Assembly (NCBI GenBank): GCA_037954665.1 | Contig: JBBMOL010000184.1 | Coordinates: forward strand, 310,001 to 374,000 | Direction: 5' to 3' | From: Laguncularia racemosa | Taxonomy: Eukaryota > Streptophyta > Magnoliopsida > Myrtales > Combretaceae | Length of the DNA: 64,000 nt | Shown: piece by piece, positions 45,001-58,400 of the stretch | How positions within the stretch are numbered: position 1 is the stretch's first letter | How the letters are laid out: each line of letters begins with the position of its first letter | Made by a program: the position numbers and the translations under genes | The notes under the pieces: model-generated | What the model saw: only the letters and a program-made list of their open reading frames with translations | Databases searched by the model: none | What the model was told of the DNA's origin: nothing

Positions 45001-46215
45001 TAAATAACCATTATTAGTGGAGGAATATGAAGAGAGAAGTAGCTAATTATGTATATAAGTGACTAACTTGCTAATAGATTAAAATAAAACATTAGAGACC
45101 CGCTGGCATGTTACACTCGTTACCTGTGCCAAAGTGGAAATGGGAACATGTTACCATGGATTTTGTTACTACACTACCTAGATCTTTGACAAAGTTGGAC
45201 ACCATATGGGTGATTGTGGACCAACTTATAGAATTGGCTCACTTTATACCAATAGGTACTAGGTACAAACTTGAGAAACTAGCAAAAATCTACATTAAAG
45301 AAATTCTAAAGTTACATGGTGTACCGATCTCCATAGTGTCAAATAGAGATACAAGATTTGTAGGGCGGTTTGGAGTAGTTTGCATAAGGCTTTGAGGATA
45401 AAGCTATAATTCAGTAGGCATTTCACCCACAGATGGATAATTAGTTAGAGCAAATTATTTAGATATTGGAAGACATGTTGAGGGCATGTGTATTAGACTT
45501 TAGTGGAAATTAGGATGAACATCTATCCTTAGTGCAGTTTGCCTATAATATCACTACCAAGCTTCCATCCAGATAGCACTATATGAGGCATTGTATGGAA
45601 GAAAGTGTCGATAGCCTTTGCATTGGAATGAAGTGGGTGAGAGACAAATATTGGGACCTAATCTAATGTAAAATGCAATAAACAAAGTGAAGTTAATTAG
45701 GTAAAGAATGAAATTAGCCTAAAGCTATCAAAAGTCATATGTAGATAAAAGGAGATGCCCATTGGAGTTTCAAGTGGGAAATAATGTGTTGTTGAAGATC
45801 TCACCTATGAAGGGAGTGATAAGGTTTAGACTAAGGAGGAAATTGAACTCCAAATATGTGGGACCCTTAGAAGTATTAAAGTGAATAAGACTAGTGGTAT
45901 ATAGACTGGCATTTCTACCAAGTCTAGTTGGAGTACACAATGCATTTCATTTTTCCATGTTAAGGAAATATGTTCCCAACCTAAACCAAATCACTGCACT
46001 GGAACCTTTGCAAATGTAGCCAAATCTCACAATAGTGGAGAGACCTGTTAGAATTGTGGATACTAAAGAGCAGAATTTGAGAATGCAGGTTATTATATAT
46101 GTTAAAGTACAGTTGAGCAATTAAACAAAAAAAGAAGTAACTTGGGAATTAGAAGAAGATACACATAACTCTTCAATAATCCAAGAAATTTTCGAGGACA
46201 AAAATTCTTGTAAGG
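42061..46215 (+). pseudogene. gypsy element 2 gag-pol, multiply disrupted
   Basis: Gag from about 42061 (MPRRISGPKSSSGA) with the retrotransposon gag core (WIDGIEKMFEVMG, YLLRGLASKWW; about 42390-42620), then a protease end (DFDVILGMDWL, 43378-43410). RT starts only at [15 protein letters not shown] (about 43757): the fingers with the first catalytic Asp are deleted, and the YxDD box reads FIDYI (about 43867). RNase H (YEKNYSRHDMEL), integrase zinc region with lost Cys, integrase core (45108-45395, HVTMDFVTTLP, SNRDTRF) and a chromodomain-like tail (TWELEEDTHN, about 46140) follow. In-frame stops are frequent throughout. Confidence 0.9.
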
Positions 46216-46224
46216 GGAGGAGAA
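46211..46224 (+). other. Polypurine tract of gypsy element 2
   Basis: TAAGGGGAGGAGAA-type run directly before TGTAAATAC of the 3' LTR. Confidence 0.88.
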
Positions 46225-48257
46225 TGTAAATACACGAGTAATAATATATATATATAATAAAAATGCAGCTAAGGTTAATATTGTAAATTATCTAAAAGGA
46301 TTGCAGGCAATTTGGTAATTTGAGCGAAAACTATAAATAGGTCATTATAAACCCTATTAACCTTTTTCCTTCTTTTGTACCTCATAAAATCTTAGAACCT
46401 TCTTGTGTGAATCTAGAGAGAAGGAGACGATCCATTTTCCACTACTAACTTATTAGATTAAGGTAAGTACATCAATCAAAATTATTGATGGATTATTTAA
46501 GTATATGGTGTGGAGTGGAGAATTAATAGAATAGGGCTTGTTATAGATTAAAGTCAAGATTAATCCGTGCTATACAAGGCTTGGAACAAGAACTTCTAGC
46601 ATATCAATCACAATTCAGATCAAGTGTACCTACTAGTGTATTACATTATAAATTTTATATTAGATAGATCAATTAGGTTGAATTGATTAGAAATTAAATT
46701 GAGGGATCAATTTACAAAGTGTACAATAAGATACATGGCTCCTCAGCATAACTATGTTGTAGGAGTGTTGAATTTAAAGAGTGAATTAAGAGATACACAA
46801 CCTCTCAACACAACTGTGTTGAAATCGTGTTAAAGACCTAAAGTGAACAGAGAGATACATGGCCTCTCAACATGATCGTGTTATAACCCTATTAAAAAAA
46901 AAAAACCCAAAGTGAACAGAGAGATACATAGTCCTTCAACATGATTATGTTTTGCCCATGTTGAGTTCAAAGAGTCACAGAAATGTACACAGCCTTTAGC
47001 ACGATCGTGTATTACCTCGTGTTCACCAACATGGCCATGTTAAGTAGATAAGCTTCCTTTTCTGTTTTATTTAATTGAAATACAATTCTAAAAGTGTGTA
47101 ATAAGGATTATGTATAGGTTCGGAGGATTTGTAAGGCTATAGAAGTGTGAAGGATCAAGTATTACAAGTCAAGTACATATATACCATGTTTGTTACTTGT
47201 GTTTGATAAGTTAGATATTGCGTGTGAATTTAATATTATTGTATATGAACTTAATTGCGTGTGCATGTGATTGTGAATTGTTGGGTCTAAGAAATCAAGT
47301 GTGGGTCGGTGTTATCAGGGTAGCACCTCGATGATCAGTAGGTGACGTTATCCCTAGTGAAGTTGTGTACCAAAATAATCTAGGTAGTTTGTGTAAGAAT
47401 ATTTGTTTGTGGAAGGACATCGTGGAAGGGTATTGTGTGAATGATTGTGGAAGGATGTTATGTGAGAATTGAAAGGTTGAAAAGACTCATGGATAGTGGA
47501 GAGAACTTACTATCATATATATTATTATTGTTATGTATGAAAAATAGACTCATAGACAAATGAGAGCACCATTTGTCATATATATATTATATATATATAT
47601 TGTTTTGTAGAAGGATGTTGTGAAAGTTATGTGTGATGATGCTTATGATGTGATTGTGTATTGACTAAAAATTGTGAAGGATAATTAAAATTGTGTATGA
47701 ATATTGTGTTGCATCTTGCATGTGTTATTGCATCTGTCACGGCATGCGTATGCATTTGTTGATATACATAATGTTAGGTCTTGGTTCACCCATCATGAGA
47801 ACGTTTTTTTTTTTTTTTTTTTTTTTTGCAGGTGCTACAGGAGAAATTATAGAGTATGATGAGACCTTACTAGAGATCAATTGGGATGCTGAGGAGAATG
47901 TGGAATACATGTATTATGACAAGTAGTATCCCGATAAGGAGAAAAGGAGAATATGGAATAATTTGTAATTGTGATTTCAATTATCATGTCATTTAAGTTG
48001 TCGAAAGCTTACACTGTATTTAAATTGAGGAGATTGAACCAGAATTATGTTTAGAAGATATACATTTTTTTTTTTTAGAAATTGTAGTATTTTAGAGTTT
48101 ATGAATGCTTCTACTATAATAATTTAAGAGGTTCATATATTATATTGAATACTTAAAAGATAATGTTTGGAGAATTGTAGCAATTAAGCCTTTGCATGTC
48201 TTCAAGTACTGAAGACACGTGGCAAACCATAGCGTATTCGAGTTTCGAGCTGTTATA
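46225..48257 (+). repeat. 3' LTR of gypsy element 2
   Basis: 2033 bp. Ends GTTATA where the 5' LTR ends GTTACA, then CAATG. It holds its own copy of the palindrome array and a T24 run (47804-47827) not present in the 5' LTR. Confidence 0.9.
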
Positions 48258-48494
48258 CAATGGATACCAGATGTAAATGCTAAAGCAAGAGCATGTTATA
48301 TGTGGAGACAACATCGTATTGAAATCTAAGAATTTTGTTTTCCTTATCACCAGCTCATCAAAGAAATGGACAACTTGTTTTGCAACTGTGATGATGCTTG
48401 AATAGCACCTGATCTAGGAAAATGTTATGGACTAAGTTTGTTTGGTTTTGTGTTTCTGCTTCTTGGTTGACTAAGTTACATCAATTACAAATGG
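48258..48494 (+). repeat. Segmental duplication copy A, right part
   Basis: Begins with the second CAATG and matches 51491-51725 (ATGTAAATG, GTGGAGACAA, CCTTATCACCAGCTCATC, ATCTAGGAAAATGTTATGG). Confidence 0.88.
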
Positions 48495-50170
48495 ACAATC
48501 TAAAAATGGATTAAAAGAGAGAGCGTAGATAAGTCACTATGGCAATTAGGTAATATATTGAGTGAAGAGCATAAGAGAGCTATGTCCTTGTGGTTGTAAA
48601 GGATATAATAGGTGTGGTGTCATGAAAGTGGCAAATTTTTACTGGTGAACCTTCTAGTTGTATATATTTGGAGGGAAGGATTGTGGGGAATGTGGAGTGT
48701 GTTTCTTTGAATGACTTAGAATAGTCAGTTCTCAAGATGGGGACTAATGTTCCTCTTATCTTTTTCTCTAGTTTCTTATCTTATGAGATGGGAAATGGGT
48801 TGATCTTAGACTTAGAGGACCAATAAAAGAAAGGCTATGGACACTTTCCATTATGAAAAATTTAAAAATAAACAAAAAAAATAAATATTTAAGGCAATTT
48901 ATGAAAGCACCCTATTCAATTTCACTTGTGCACCCTTCTCTCTACACTTATAAAGTATCTAAGTCCATTTTTATCATGTGAAAAGGGTGAGTACACAAAC
49001 ATAATAACCAAAAGGTGCTTTTGCAATTTAATAACAATTAAAAAATAAAAGCAAAGCTGCTTTTAGTATTCTTGAATTCGATTGTTGTTTAAATATATGA
49101 TGAAATTAATGTCAATCTTATTTATAGATCATAATTTAACTATACTAAGATATATCCCATATAATTTGATTTTTATCATTTAAATTAGATACAAATGATT
49201 ATTTTTTATATGTTTATTTATATTTTATATAAATGGTTAATCTAGTCTAAGCAACATTAATGCTTACTAGCTCCTCTGTGTCTTTACCTTGGGTCATATA
49301 GTATAAAGTTAAATAAAACATGAGGCTTTATTTTTTTTTCCTCTATGTATTGAATTTCTCCTAATTCGGGAATTGGAATTACCATGTAATAAATTAAAAC
49401 CACACTGGAATTTGTATATTTAGTCATTTATAAAGTTCTCTATAGAATCTATGATTTTTTTATTCACTTTTATACTATAAAAAATGTCTTTATATTCCAA
49501 CAATCATAATATTTAAATTATAGTTCCTTATTTTCTAAAAGAAATTTTAAATTCTTATTTCAATTATCACACTTTATTATTATGAAATTCTATTGAATGA
49601 GCCATTAAAATTGATGATTTTTCAAACTACTAAGCCTAGAAGCTCCATTACGTGGTTTTACTCATTTAAGGGATAGTTTATGAAGTGGATATAGGGTTTT
49701 ATCTTCTGCGTGGATTTATAAAATGTAGGTATATTGAGCTTATATTGCATACAAGTGTGAATGATATTTATTGTGTCTCGTATTGAATCTTAGCTCACTA
49801 CAAGGTGTGTTTCAATGATCTTCACTGCCTCGCAAATAAATCTATTGAATTCCACTTGCAATTTCTTAATTTATGTCCAAGTGATTGGCCTTAATGAAAC
49901 TTGTAATTGGTTCGTCAAGCATGTTGCTTTTGATTCCCATAAAATAAGTTATGGAGATATTTTATTGTGGTTCGAAAAAGCCATCTCTATGCTTTATCCT
50001 TATGGGACCAAAGTAGAGCTAAAAACTTGTAGCCACAGGTGCACCCTAATCTTTTGATATCTAGTATTGACTTTGAAACCACTCCCATCTTACTTGATTT
50101 GCTTACATTAAAATACAATGGCTGACCACTGGATTTGCCTAGGTGCATCGAAAAAAAGAAAAAAAAAAAA
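48495..50170. other. Intergenic region, no gene recognised
   Basis: An 80-codon open frame at 49815-50057 has no recognisable family; otherwise AT-rich DNA without coding signature. Confidence 0.5.
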
Positions 50171-50378
50171 GTTTGAAGTACTATTGCCGAGTTTAAGCCA
50201 GCTATCATTTCTCAAATCCTAAGGATCCGGGCCAAAAGTTTACAAGATCTATGCATTATTTCATTATAACTAAAACATTTTAAACCCTGGCCCTTCATGG
50301 GATAATTAGTAGTTACAATAGGCCAATTGTTATCATCATTTTCCTAGAAAGAGAATTATATGGCGCATATTCAATCTA

Positions 50379-50413
<35 letters not shown>

Positions 50414-51725
50414 ATATTAAATTGTGGCAAGTTTCCAACACTTTGACTAAAAAGTTGTATAGATACGAAACTACAAATCTTGATATGGTCGTTTTATTAA
50501 ATTAATGAATAGGATAATGAGTTATATATATAAGAGAATAGATTATAAATACTAATTTCATTATCCTACTCGTTAGAATATTATATTAATTGAAGGATTA
50601 TACAATATATAAATGAGCGAACCTAGATGACTAATTCCATCCTTTTGAGCTCTAGCAACTTTTAGAACTAATTCAAATAGGGTAAATTATACTTTATGTG
50701 TTTGTATTTTTGCTCTTTTTCACTTTGAATATTGATTTTTTTTTTTAATTTTACATTTAGCATACTTGCATTTTATAGTTGTTTGTTACTTATATGTGTC
50801 AATATATAATTGATCCATAATAATTAATTTAACAAAATAATAGTGTAAAATATATTTAAGTAAATGGTATAATCCTTAGCAAAGACTAGCTTAGTTTTAA
50901 TTGGTGTGCTCTTAGGCAAAAGTTTCATACTATAATTTGTCTTATGTGGCAAATAGGGCAGGTTTTGGCTATGAAATCTACCCAAATGTTAGTCAGTGCA
51001 TTGCCCATGTTATTTTACCCAAATGAGGCACTGCAAATTTCATTTCTTTCGCCGACTCCAGAGCCATCCTAAACAGGACTTCAAACTAAAGAGCTCAATT
51101 TGGAGGACTCGTGTATATATTTACCCATTCACAAATCACGACTTCTTTGTACAACTGAAAACTAAGAGATATGTTATGAACAAAGTTATTTAGTGTCTAA
51201 TAAATATTTCTATCCGTGTCTTATTTTATCACATATCGTTATATATGATGAAAATTCAATAAAGGCAGTGCTTTATGCTCATTTATTCATACATGATAAT
51301 ATATACTTGGGCATAAAACAAATAAAAACTGAAGACACTAATTGAGGATTAAAATAAAAAAAACTTCAGCTGTATTTTTAACATGTTTAATCCATATATA
51401 CCCAACTAACCATAATAATAATTAATATCCATACCTAATACCTACATTTGAAATAAAATACCAAGCTTACATCCAATATGTTGTATCTTTCAATGGATAT
51501 CAGATGTAAATGTTAAGGCAAGAGCATGTTGTATGTGGAGACAAGATCACATTAAGATCTAAGAATTTTGTCTTCCTTATCACCAGCTCATCCGAGAAAT
51601 GGACAATTGGTTTTACAATCGTGATGATCTTGAACAGTACCAGATCTAGGAAAATGTTATGGTCCAAATTTGTCCAGTTTTGTGTTTCCGTTTCTTGACC
51701 AACTAAGTTACTTAAATTGCAATTG
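50171..51725 (+). repeat. Segmental duplication copy B (empty sites)
   Basis: Uninterrupted counterpart of 37672-39389 joined to 48258-48494. CTTTCAATGGATA at 51487-51499 is the pre-insertion site of gypsy element 2, and the AT tract near 50380-50420 lacks the plastid insert. Confidence 0.9.
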
Positions 51726-53961
51726 GATGATGAAATATCATTATGAAAATGATATTAAAGTCAATGCACAAAACTTTATGTGCTTTTTCAAGTTTAAGTT
51801 AAAGATAATTTAGTAAACTTTATTATTTACCATGCATTGCATACTTCTCTAAAAATGGAAACATAAGGAACATTTATGATAAAAAAAAAACCCTAAAAAA
51901 CTGAGAGTTAGAGATAGAAAAATATCGGTATATTTTTTTATAATTTAACCTATAAATTTCATGTTCTATAACTAAAAAGCGGTCACCTAAGTAGGATTAT
52001 ATAAATGCAATGGAAACAATAAAATTAACAAAATTCTAGAGTTTTTAACTCGCAAATGTGTAATGCCATTTGATTTAGAAAAATAATGATAAGCACGGAA
52101 CTTAATGAGATTAAACCATAAGTATTGATGATGGGGGTAGAATATTTAATTGGATCAACTTTGTATTGGAATAAATATTACTAATTTTGTTATTTTCTTA
52201 ACAATTTTCGTAATGATGTTATGTTTTGTACCTCCAATAGTTTTTCTTTAACTTATTGTAATTAGTTTATGACATTTAAACACGATCTTTGCTAGAGTGA
52301 TACTTCATTCTAATGAATAGGAGATTCGATAGGCTTAGTTAATTAAAGTGATATTTCTGTCTTCTTTTCCTTTTTTTCCCAATCCATTGCAACTCTCTCT
52401 CTCTCTCTTTTCTTTAGATATTTTGTTATTTGTAAGATTTTCTTTGCTTGAAATGCTGATTTTTTATTTTTAATTAGAATTTGTGGTGTTGAAAGAATGT
52501 TATCAATCTTAATTGTACTCACTTTTGATCGAGTTTTTAAACCCTTACTCTTTTAGTTGGTTCATTGGTATCATATATCTAATATACTAGATTTTTTATT
52601 TTTAATTAGAATTTGTGGTGTTGAAAGAATGTTATCAATTATACTTTAGATCAAGTTTTTAAACCCTTACTCTTTTAGTTGGTTCATTGGTATCATATAT
52701 CTAATATACTAGATTGCTCTTAGCATTTCCATCCTTCTTTAGAAGGATATATCGAAAAAGAACAATAAAGTGTGTGAGAAATGAAAATAACTACTAGCAC
52801 TAGCTTTAGATGGTTTTGAAATGTGAACTGGTTTTGGATTTTCCGGATGTTGTTGGATGATAATCCGGCTTGCATTGTCTTCATATAGAACAAATAATTG
52901 AACAGCAAGCAAGGATGCGTTTTCATTTGCCGTATTCCATTGGATCTCCCACAGAAAAATTCAGCAGTTTGGACTAGACATAGACTAATAAAGCCCAAAT
53001 GGGCCCAAAAAAGGACAAAAACACCAAGTCCCATACCACAACCACAATGTCAAATACATCTTAGAAGGAAAATGAATGCCGATTCCTCTCAGCTTTGTGC
53101 ATCCCTAATTCCTATTGATAAAAAGACAAAATGAAAAGACAATTAATAACTTGTCATTATACTCGTATTAAGCCATTACAAGTCGGAATTTAATTTCAGA
53201 CTGCGATTTCCACACCACCAAACTGTGCTGACCGTGACAATAATGAGGTATAACAACTAGGCCAAGGACAACACCATCGAAAAGGACTGCTAAAGTACTC
53301 ATATACCAATATAAGATTATGGCATAAAAGACAAGAATAGATGGATGAACGTTCAATTGTCACCTAAATTGAAACTTTCTCATCGAGCCTTCACATAAGT
53401 AATCATTTCTGCAGAAATAATAGGTAATACAACTACAAACAATCGGCTTGCTCATGCTTCCCTTGCTTTCCCATGTACAAATGTTACCATATTAGTCTAC
53501 TCTTGCCGAACAATACAAAAATGATATCATTTCATATCTAAACTTTCCTTATTGGACCTTTTATTTTTTTTTTTCTCATGTTTTCAATAAAATCGGTTTG
53601 CATCATTTACTTATGAATGCAACAAGTAGGTGATACAAGATTACAGAGAAGACCAAGGCCAAGATCTTAATTAATTAGACTTTTAGCTGTAATAAAATGA
53701 ATTCCGTGATTGAATTACTTATTTAGCTTAAGATACTAATAAGGAAGTACCTATTTTTACTAGTTAAGTTTTGGGAAATGAGCATTGAAAGTCCTACGAC
53801 TTTAGGGTTAATGTAAATTAAGTCATAAACTTTAAAAGTCTATGATCAAGTCCTAAAATTTTGAAAACACACAGTTTGGATAAAATTGCTACCTCCGCAT
53901 GTTCTTTTGTTAACTTTTGCAACATTAGCTTTCTTTAGTATCTAATTTTCCATTTTCTTAT
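51726..53961. other. Intergenic region with a short tandem repeat
   Basis: No gene recognised. Contains the tandem repeat at 52458-52713 and scattered pyrimidine runs. Confidence 0.5.
52458..52713. repeat. Tandem repeat, two units of about 125-132 bp
   Basis: The block from GATTTTTTATTTTTAATTAG to CTAATATACTA occurs at 52458-52589 and again at 52590-52713; the second lacks a short internal piece. Confidence 0.9.
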
Positions 53962-54294
53962 TGTTAGGATCGGCCGCACACAAGTAAGTTAGAAAAGAAA
54001 AAAAAATAAAGACGTAAGATTTTACCCTGGTTTACCCATTAATTAGGGTTACGTCTAGTAGAGGATTCCACTAAAATTAGCACCTCACTCTCTTGTTTTT
54101 TATCACTTAATTATAAGTGAAAAAGAAAATATATAGAACTGTTATTCATAAGTCAAATCCTAAACTTTTAATAAATAAATATGGGTTTAATTGTTAAAAG
54201 TCAAGGGGCACTACCCCCTTGAGACCCCCGCTAGGGCGGCTTCCCTGGACCCACGTGCTTTCTTGTCGTAAGAAGTATAAGCGACATCCCAACA
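53962..54294. repeat. Solo LTR (333 bp)
   Basis: Starts TGTTAGGATC and ends GACATCCCAACA, imperfect inverted ends with TG...CA. Flanked by CTTAT (53957-53961) and CTTAC (54295-54299), a 4/5 match expected of an aged 5-bp target duplication. It has no internal domain or partner LTR. Contains GGTTTACCCATTAATTAGGG, a word type common in short plant LTRs. Confidence 0.65.
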
Positions 54295-54299
54295 CTTAC

Positions 54300-55124
54300 A
54301 CCTTGTGATATATCCATTTTATTGATAGGAAGAAAGATGGAAGGTGATAAAGTATCAAAAGTAAGTATTTTTCCTTACATATTTTAGGACTTTATTTAAA
54401 ATTCAAAAAAATTTACGACTCCATAGGTATTATCCTCAAGACTATAGCACTTCTTTCTAATTTAAAGGTTTTAGCACTTCATTGTCATTATCTCCAAAGT
54501 TTTAGGATTTCTTATGCACTTTTCTTAGATTTCACCTAAATGTAGAGCGTGGTTCATTTATTATTTCAGTATAAATTATACCAATCATCAATGAAAACTT
54601 TCTAAAATATATTGATACTTATATAAGATTGAACCCCTAGTAATTTTGAAAAGTATATAATTACTTAGACTAGCTTTATAAATGTACACACACTCTTTGA
54701 AATTCTTATGACATGTTAGATGGATATAAATATATAATTAAAAAAATTTTAAAATATCAATATAATTTTAAAAATTTATAGAAATTATCGATATAATTTA
54801 CTCAATATTTTAATATATAGCACTAGAGCGAGTAGTGAAGGACTAGAGCAAGTGGGCATCGGAACTTCTGGGAAGTTTAAACTTAATATATAATAATTCA
54901 AAATCTTCATGGTTTTGCCTTCTCTACTTTTCTTTCTTATAGTAAATTGCCCCGTCAATATGATCCTGAGTCCGTTGAAGTGTGCAATAGCTCTTGATTA
55001 AAATGTTTGGAAGTGTTGCAAATGTTTTTAACGTTTATTGTATTTTAGAATTTACTATATTCAAATGTGATATTAAAAGCAGTTATGATTGCTATTAATT
55101 TTCATTATTTAGTGATTTTGCGAG
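54300..55124. other. Intergenic, nothing recognised
   Basis: AT-rich spacer between the solo LTR and copy 2 of the dispersed repeat. Confidence 0.5.
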
Positions 55125-57007
55125 GTACTGTAGTGGCAACACCAGCTGATGAATAGTAGTTATTGGCTAAAGTCTAAACTCAAAAATACCTAAAAATTTA
55201 GGTAAAAATCAATTTCTTGTTTAACCATTATTATCGGTCGGCCCTATCACTACTTCCTATTATCAACTTTTACTAGTTAGCTTAACCATTTTCATTAGCA
55301 ATAATTGTATTCCACTAATATAAACACTAGATATTGATTACTATTGAGAGAGAAAAAAAAAGCTTGAGAAACATTCTCCGTCAAAATAAATGCATTCTTT
55401 TATCATGTATGAAGAGAGTTCTGACCAATACTTTGATTTATATTATACAAGAAATATTGAATTACAATTATATGGTTGTGTACCTTTCAAATTTTATAAA
55501 TGAATATGTTAATTCAATAAAATGAAGGATTTAATCCAATAATTCACATTAAGAATCTAGTTTGCACCCAATAGACGTTTCCACTCAAATTGAGTGTGAA
55601 AGCAATAGCAATTCAAGAGCACCTAAATTTGGCAACACACTAACAATAGACCTCAAATCAAGATATCAACAAGCTATAAAGAATGACATCCAAGGAGTAA
55701 GACCTCAATACAAAGACATGTTTATCATTTTCCTATCATTTCAAATGTGGAAGCAAAAGTAGTCATAGTCCACAAAAACATCACTCGCAAGCAATCGCAC
55801 CAAACGTTTGGAGAAGAAGTCAACTCATCATCATCGTTTATATTTTGGGGAGCCAGCATTCTACGCTTCTTGTGAATTTTGAGCGATTCAAATTTCAACT
55901 CGTAGCAAGCGGGACCAAAAGAATATATGTCAACATCAAAATTACTATCTGAAAATTTGCCTATTTTTTTACTTTTAGTATGTAAAATTTTAAATTGATA
56001 AATATTATATTCAATCAAACTTTTATTTCATTATTCTAAAGAGAGAAAGAGAAAAAAAAAAAAACACAAACAAAATCTAATCTTGTGAATTCAGTAGACA
56101 AGCATGAACCCATTCTCTTTGATTTGTTATGATATGTATTCACCGGAAATAAAAACATAAAATAAAATATATTTTAGTAAACTATTGCTTTAGCTATATG
56201 TTAAAATTAGTAAAGCTTTATATACGTTGCTAATTTCTTTTGCTACAAGACCAACGTGTGAAGTTTGCTTGGGTTGAGGTTGTAATTAAAACAACGTTAA
56301 TTAGAAGCGGTAAGGTAGGTTGATTTTAGCGGTCAAATTGATTTTGGTTGACTTGGAGGACGTCCGCTATGATACTCATTCGATCAGGTTCTGACAAGTA
56401 ATAAAAGTTAATCAACTTCTAATTAATAAAAAAGTAAAATATTGTATGAGTACTTTCGTTTTAAAAAAAATTGTGGATTTGTATTTTTAATCATAATCTC
56501 TACAATGTAATCATATCCTCATGCAAAAATATATTTAGATACTTATATTAAGGTAAGTTATAAATTGATTTCTATATTGTTTGATGTACATTTAAACCAT
56601 ACAAAATTGAGTGTTTAGTTTCAGATCTTAAAAAACATGCTATCAAACCTATATGAAACTATTTCACTTTTCAAAAAGCAGTAAAAAAGTAACCTTAAGT
56701 TTAAGAAATATTCAAAAACAGAAAAAAAAAGAAAGAAGATTTTTTTTAAGGATATGTTGTATTTTTTTATATATATATATATAATTTAGTAGCTTTTTAT
56801 TATAGTTAGTAAAGATAAAATAGTCCTTATCTAACTAACAATATAAAATTACGTCTTTTAAGAATTTAGATTTTAGAAAAGTAATTTTAAAGATAAAAGA
56901 TTAGATGCACATTAAATAATACAAAAGACATATTTACGATTTTTCTTATTAACAATTATTTCATCATGTTGTTAAAAATGAATTAATTGGAGATTTATAT
57001 ATAGAAA
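55125..57007. repeat. Dispersed repeat, copy 2 (pairs with 3278-5142)
   Basis: Same orientation and order as copy 1. The conserved core here is about 55560-55960. Upstream of GTACT (55125-55129) the similarity stops because copy 1 is occupied there by gypsy element 1. Confidence 0.85.
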
Positions 57008-58400
57008 AGAAAATAGAGATAGAAAATGATGGAAACTACACTATGTTATCCACGGGGAAAAAAAAAAGTCCCCAACCAAAAAGAGTAAAATATTCTTCCG
57101 TGTGATGTAAAGTACGTATAAATATTTTTTATTTTTTATTTTTATAGAAAAAGTGAAGTGTATCAGCATATATTTTAGGGCATAAAAAAGAAGTTTGAAA
57201 ACTTTATCTGCCGAAGTGGGGGGAGTGTGGGACGGTGATAATTCCCACGTTGCCACTTAAACGAATTCCGGATGGAAGCAAAGAACCTCCTAGACGATGT
57301 ACGATTGCTATATACCCCACCCCACACGAATTCTTACTCACTCCCATCTTCACGTTTGGATGCTCATGTCATGTTGTCAACGTGGTAGTAAAAGAGGCTC
57401 ATGTAAAGCAAACCTACACTACACCTAGGAATTTTAAAACTAAATTAAATCCCCAATTTTGGGTGGGGGAGAGTTGAGGGTTGGTGGTGGGGGGTGTGCG
57501 AGGAGACACTCAACTTTTATACTTTATACTATAATTTAGCTCTCAATTTTATAATGTTGTTAATTGAATTGTTTATTAAAATATTTTTTTAAAAAAATAA
57601 CTGCTATCATTCGCATATCATAAACACATATTAATGAAAATTAAGTTACTCCAATCTTATAATATTTTTAATTTTTAAATGAGAATGAGCATGTTTTTAA
57701 GTGTCTTAGTTGAATAGATGTTTTCATTTTATAATGGAAGATATTTTCACAATTTTTTCAAACATTTATCATAATCTAGTGTTTACAATTTTTAGACACA
57801 TAAAGGTTCAAAAAACCCATGATTCTTGAGCTAAACTCATCTAGTCCAAGGCTAAAATCTTAAAGAACCATCACTATTTGGTCTAGATGTGGGAATGTGT
57901 GAGTTTGGCCCATCAATTTTGATATGACACAAGCTAGGTCGACCAATGAGCATTTAGGTTTGGAGTTGAGTCTAGAATCATGACCTTAGTCGAACTAGGT
58001 CATGGTCCCAGTGGTGCAAGTTACAAGCAAGAACCAAGTCTAACTCAACACTATGTGCGAGTTTAACGATAGAAAATGCATTGTTTAAAGCTATTTTTAT
58101 TAAAAAATTTAAAAATTATTTTTTTCAAGATAACACTGTAAAATATTTAAAAATCAAAATAATTCTAATTATTGATTTATAATTTTAAAAAATTTTAAAG
58201 AAAAGTATTATTCATCTATTATAGCAATTTAAAGTAGTAGTAGTTACAAGTTATTTTTAATATGGGGATAATATAATGGTCAATGGTAAAATTAACAGTT
58301 AAATAAACCATATAATGTGTTAATGGAATTTGAGGAGAAAAACATCTCCTCTAATATATTTCATTCATCATTTTTTTATTGCAGTTAATTAATGTCATGG
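57008..58400. other. Intergenic region, no gene recognised
   Basis: 57190-57500 is unusually GC-rich with C/G runs and an 80-codon open frame (57235-57477) of no recognisable family; the rest is AT-rich. Confidence 0.45.

Larger units (their letters stand above)
39390..48257 (+). mobile_element. Ty3/gypsy retrotransposon (Del/Tekay-like chromovirus), complete but decayed
   Basis: 8868-bp element with LTRs of about 2.0 kb at 39390-41380 and 46225-48257, a primer binding site after the 5' LTR, a polypurine tract before the 3' LTR and a CAATG target duplication confirmed by the empty paralog. Internal order gag-protease-RT-RNase H-integrase-chromodomain-like tail fits a chromovirus; the long LTRs with TATA near their start fit Del/Tekay. 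The LTRs differ at many positions and by indels, so this insertion is older than the copia one. The coding region is full of stops. Confidence 0.93.

Noticed and set aside
47693..47926. 77-codon open frame across a T24 run in the 3' LTR
   Set aside because: Poly-Phe from the homopolymer inside an LTR; no corresponding ORF in the 5' LTR.
52720..53034. Minus-strand 104-codon open frame as a membrane protein
   Set aside because: Hydrophobic content reflects T-rich DNA; no family motif, no splice context, and it overlaps no conserved repeat.
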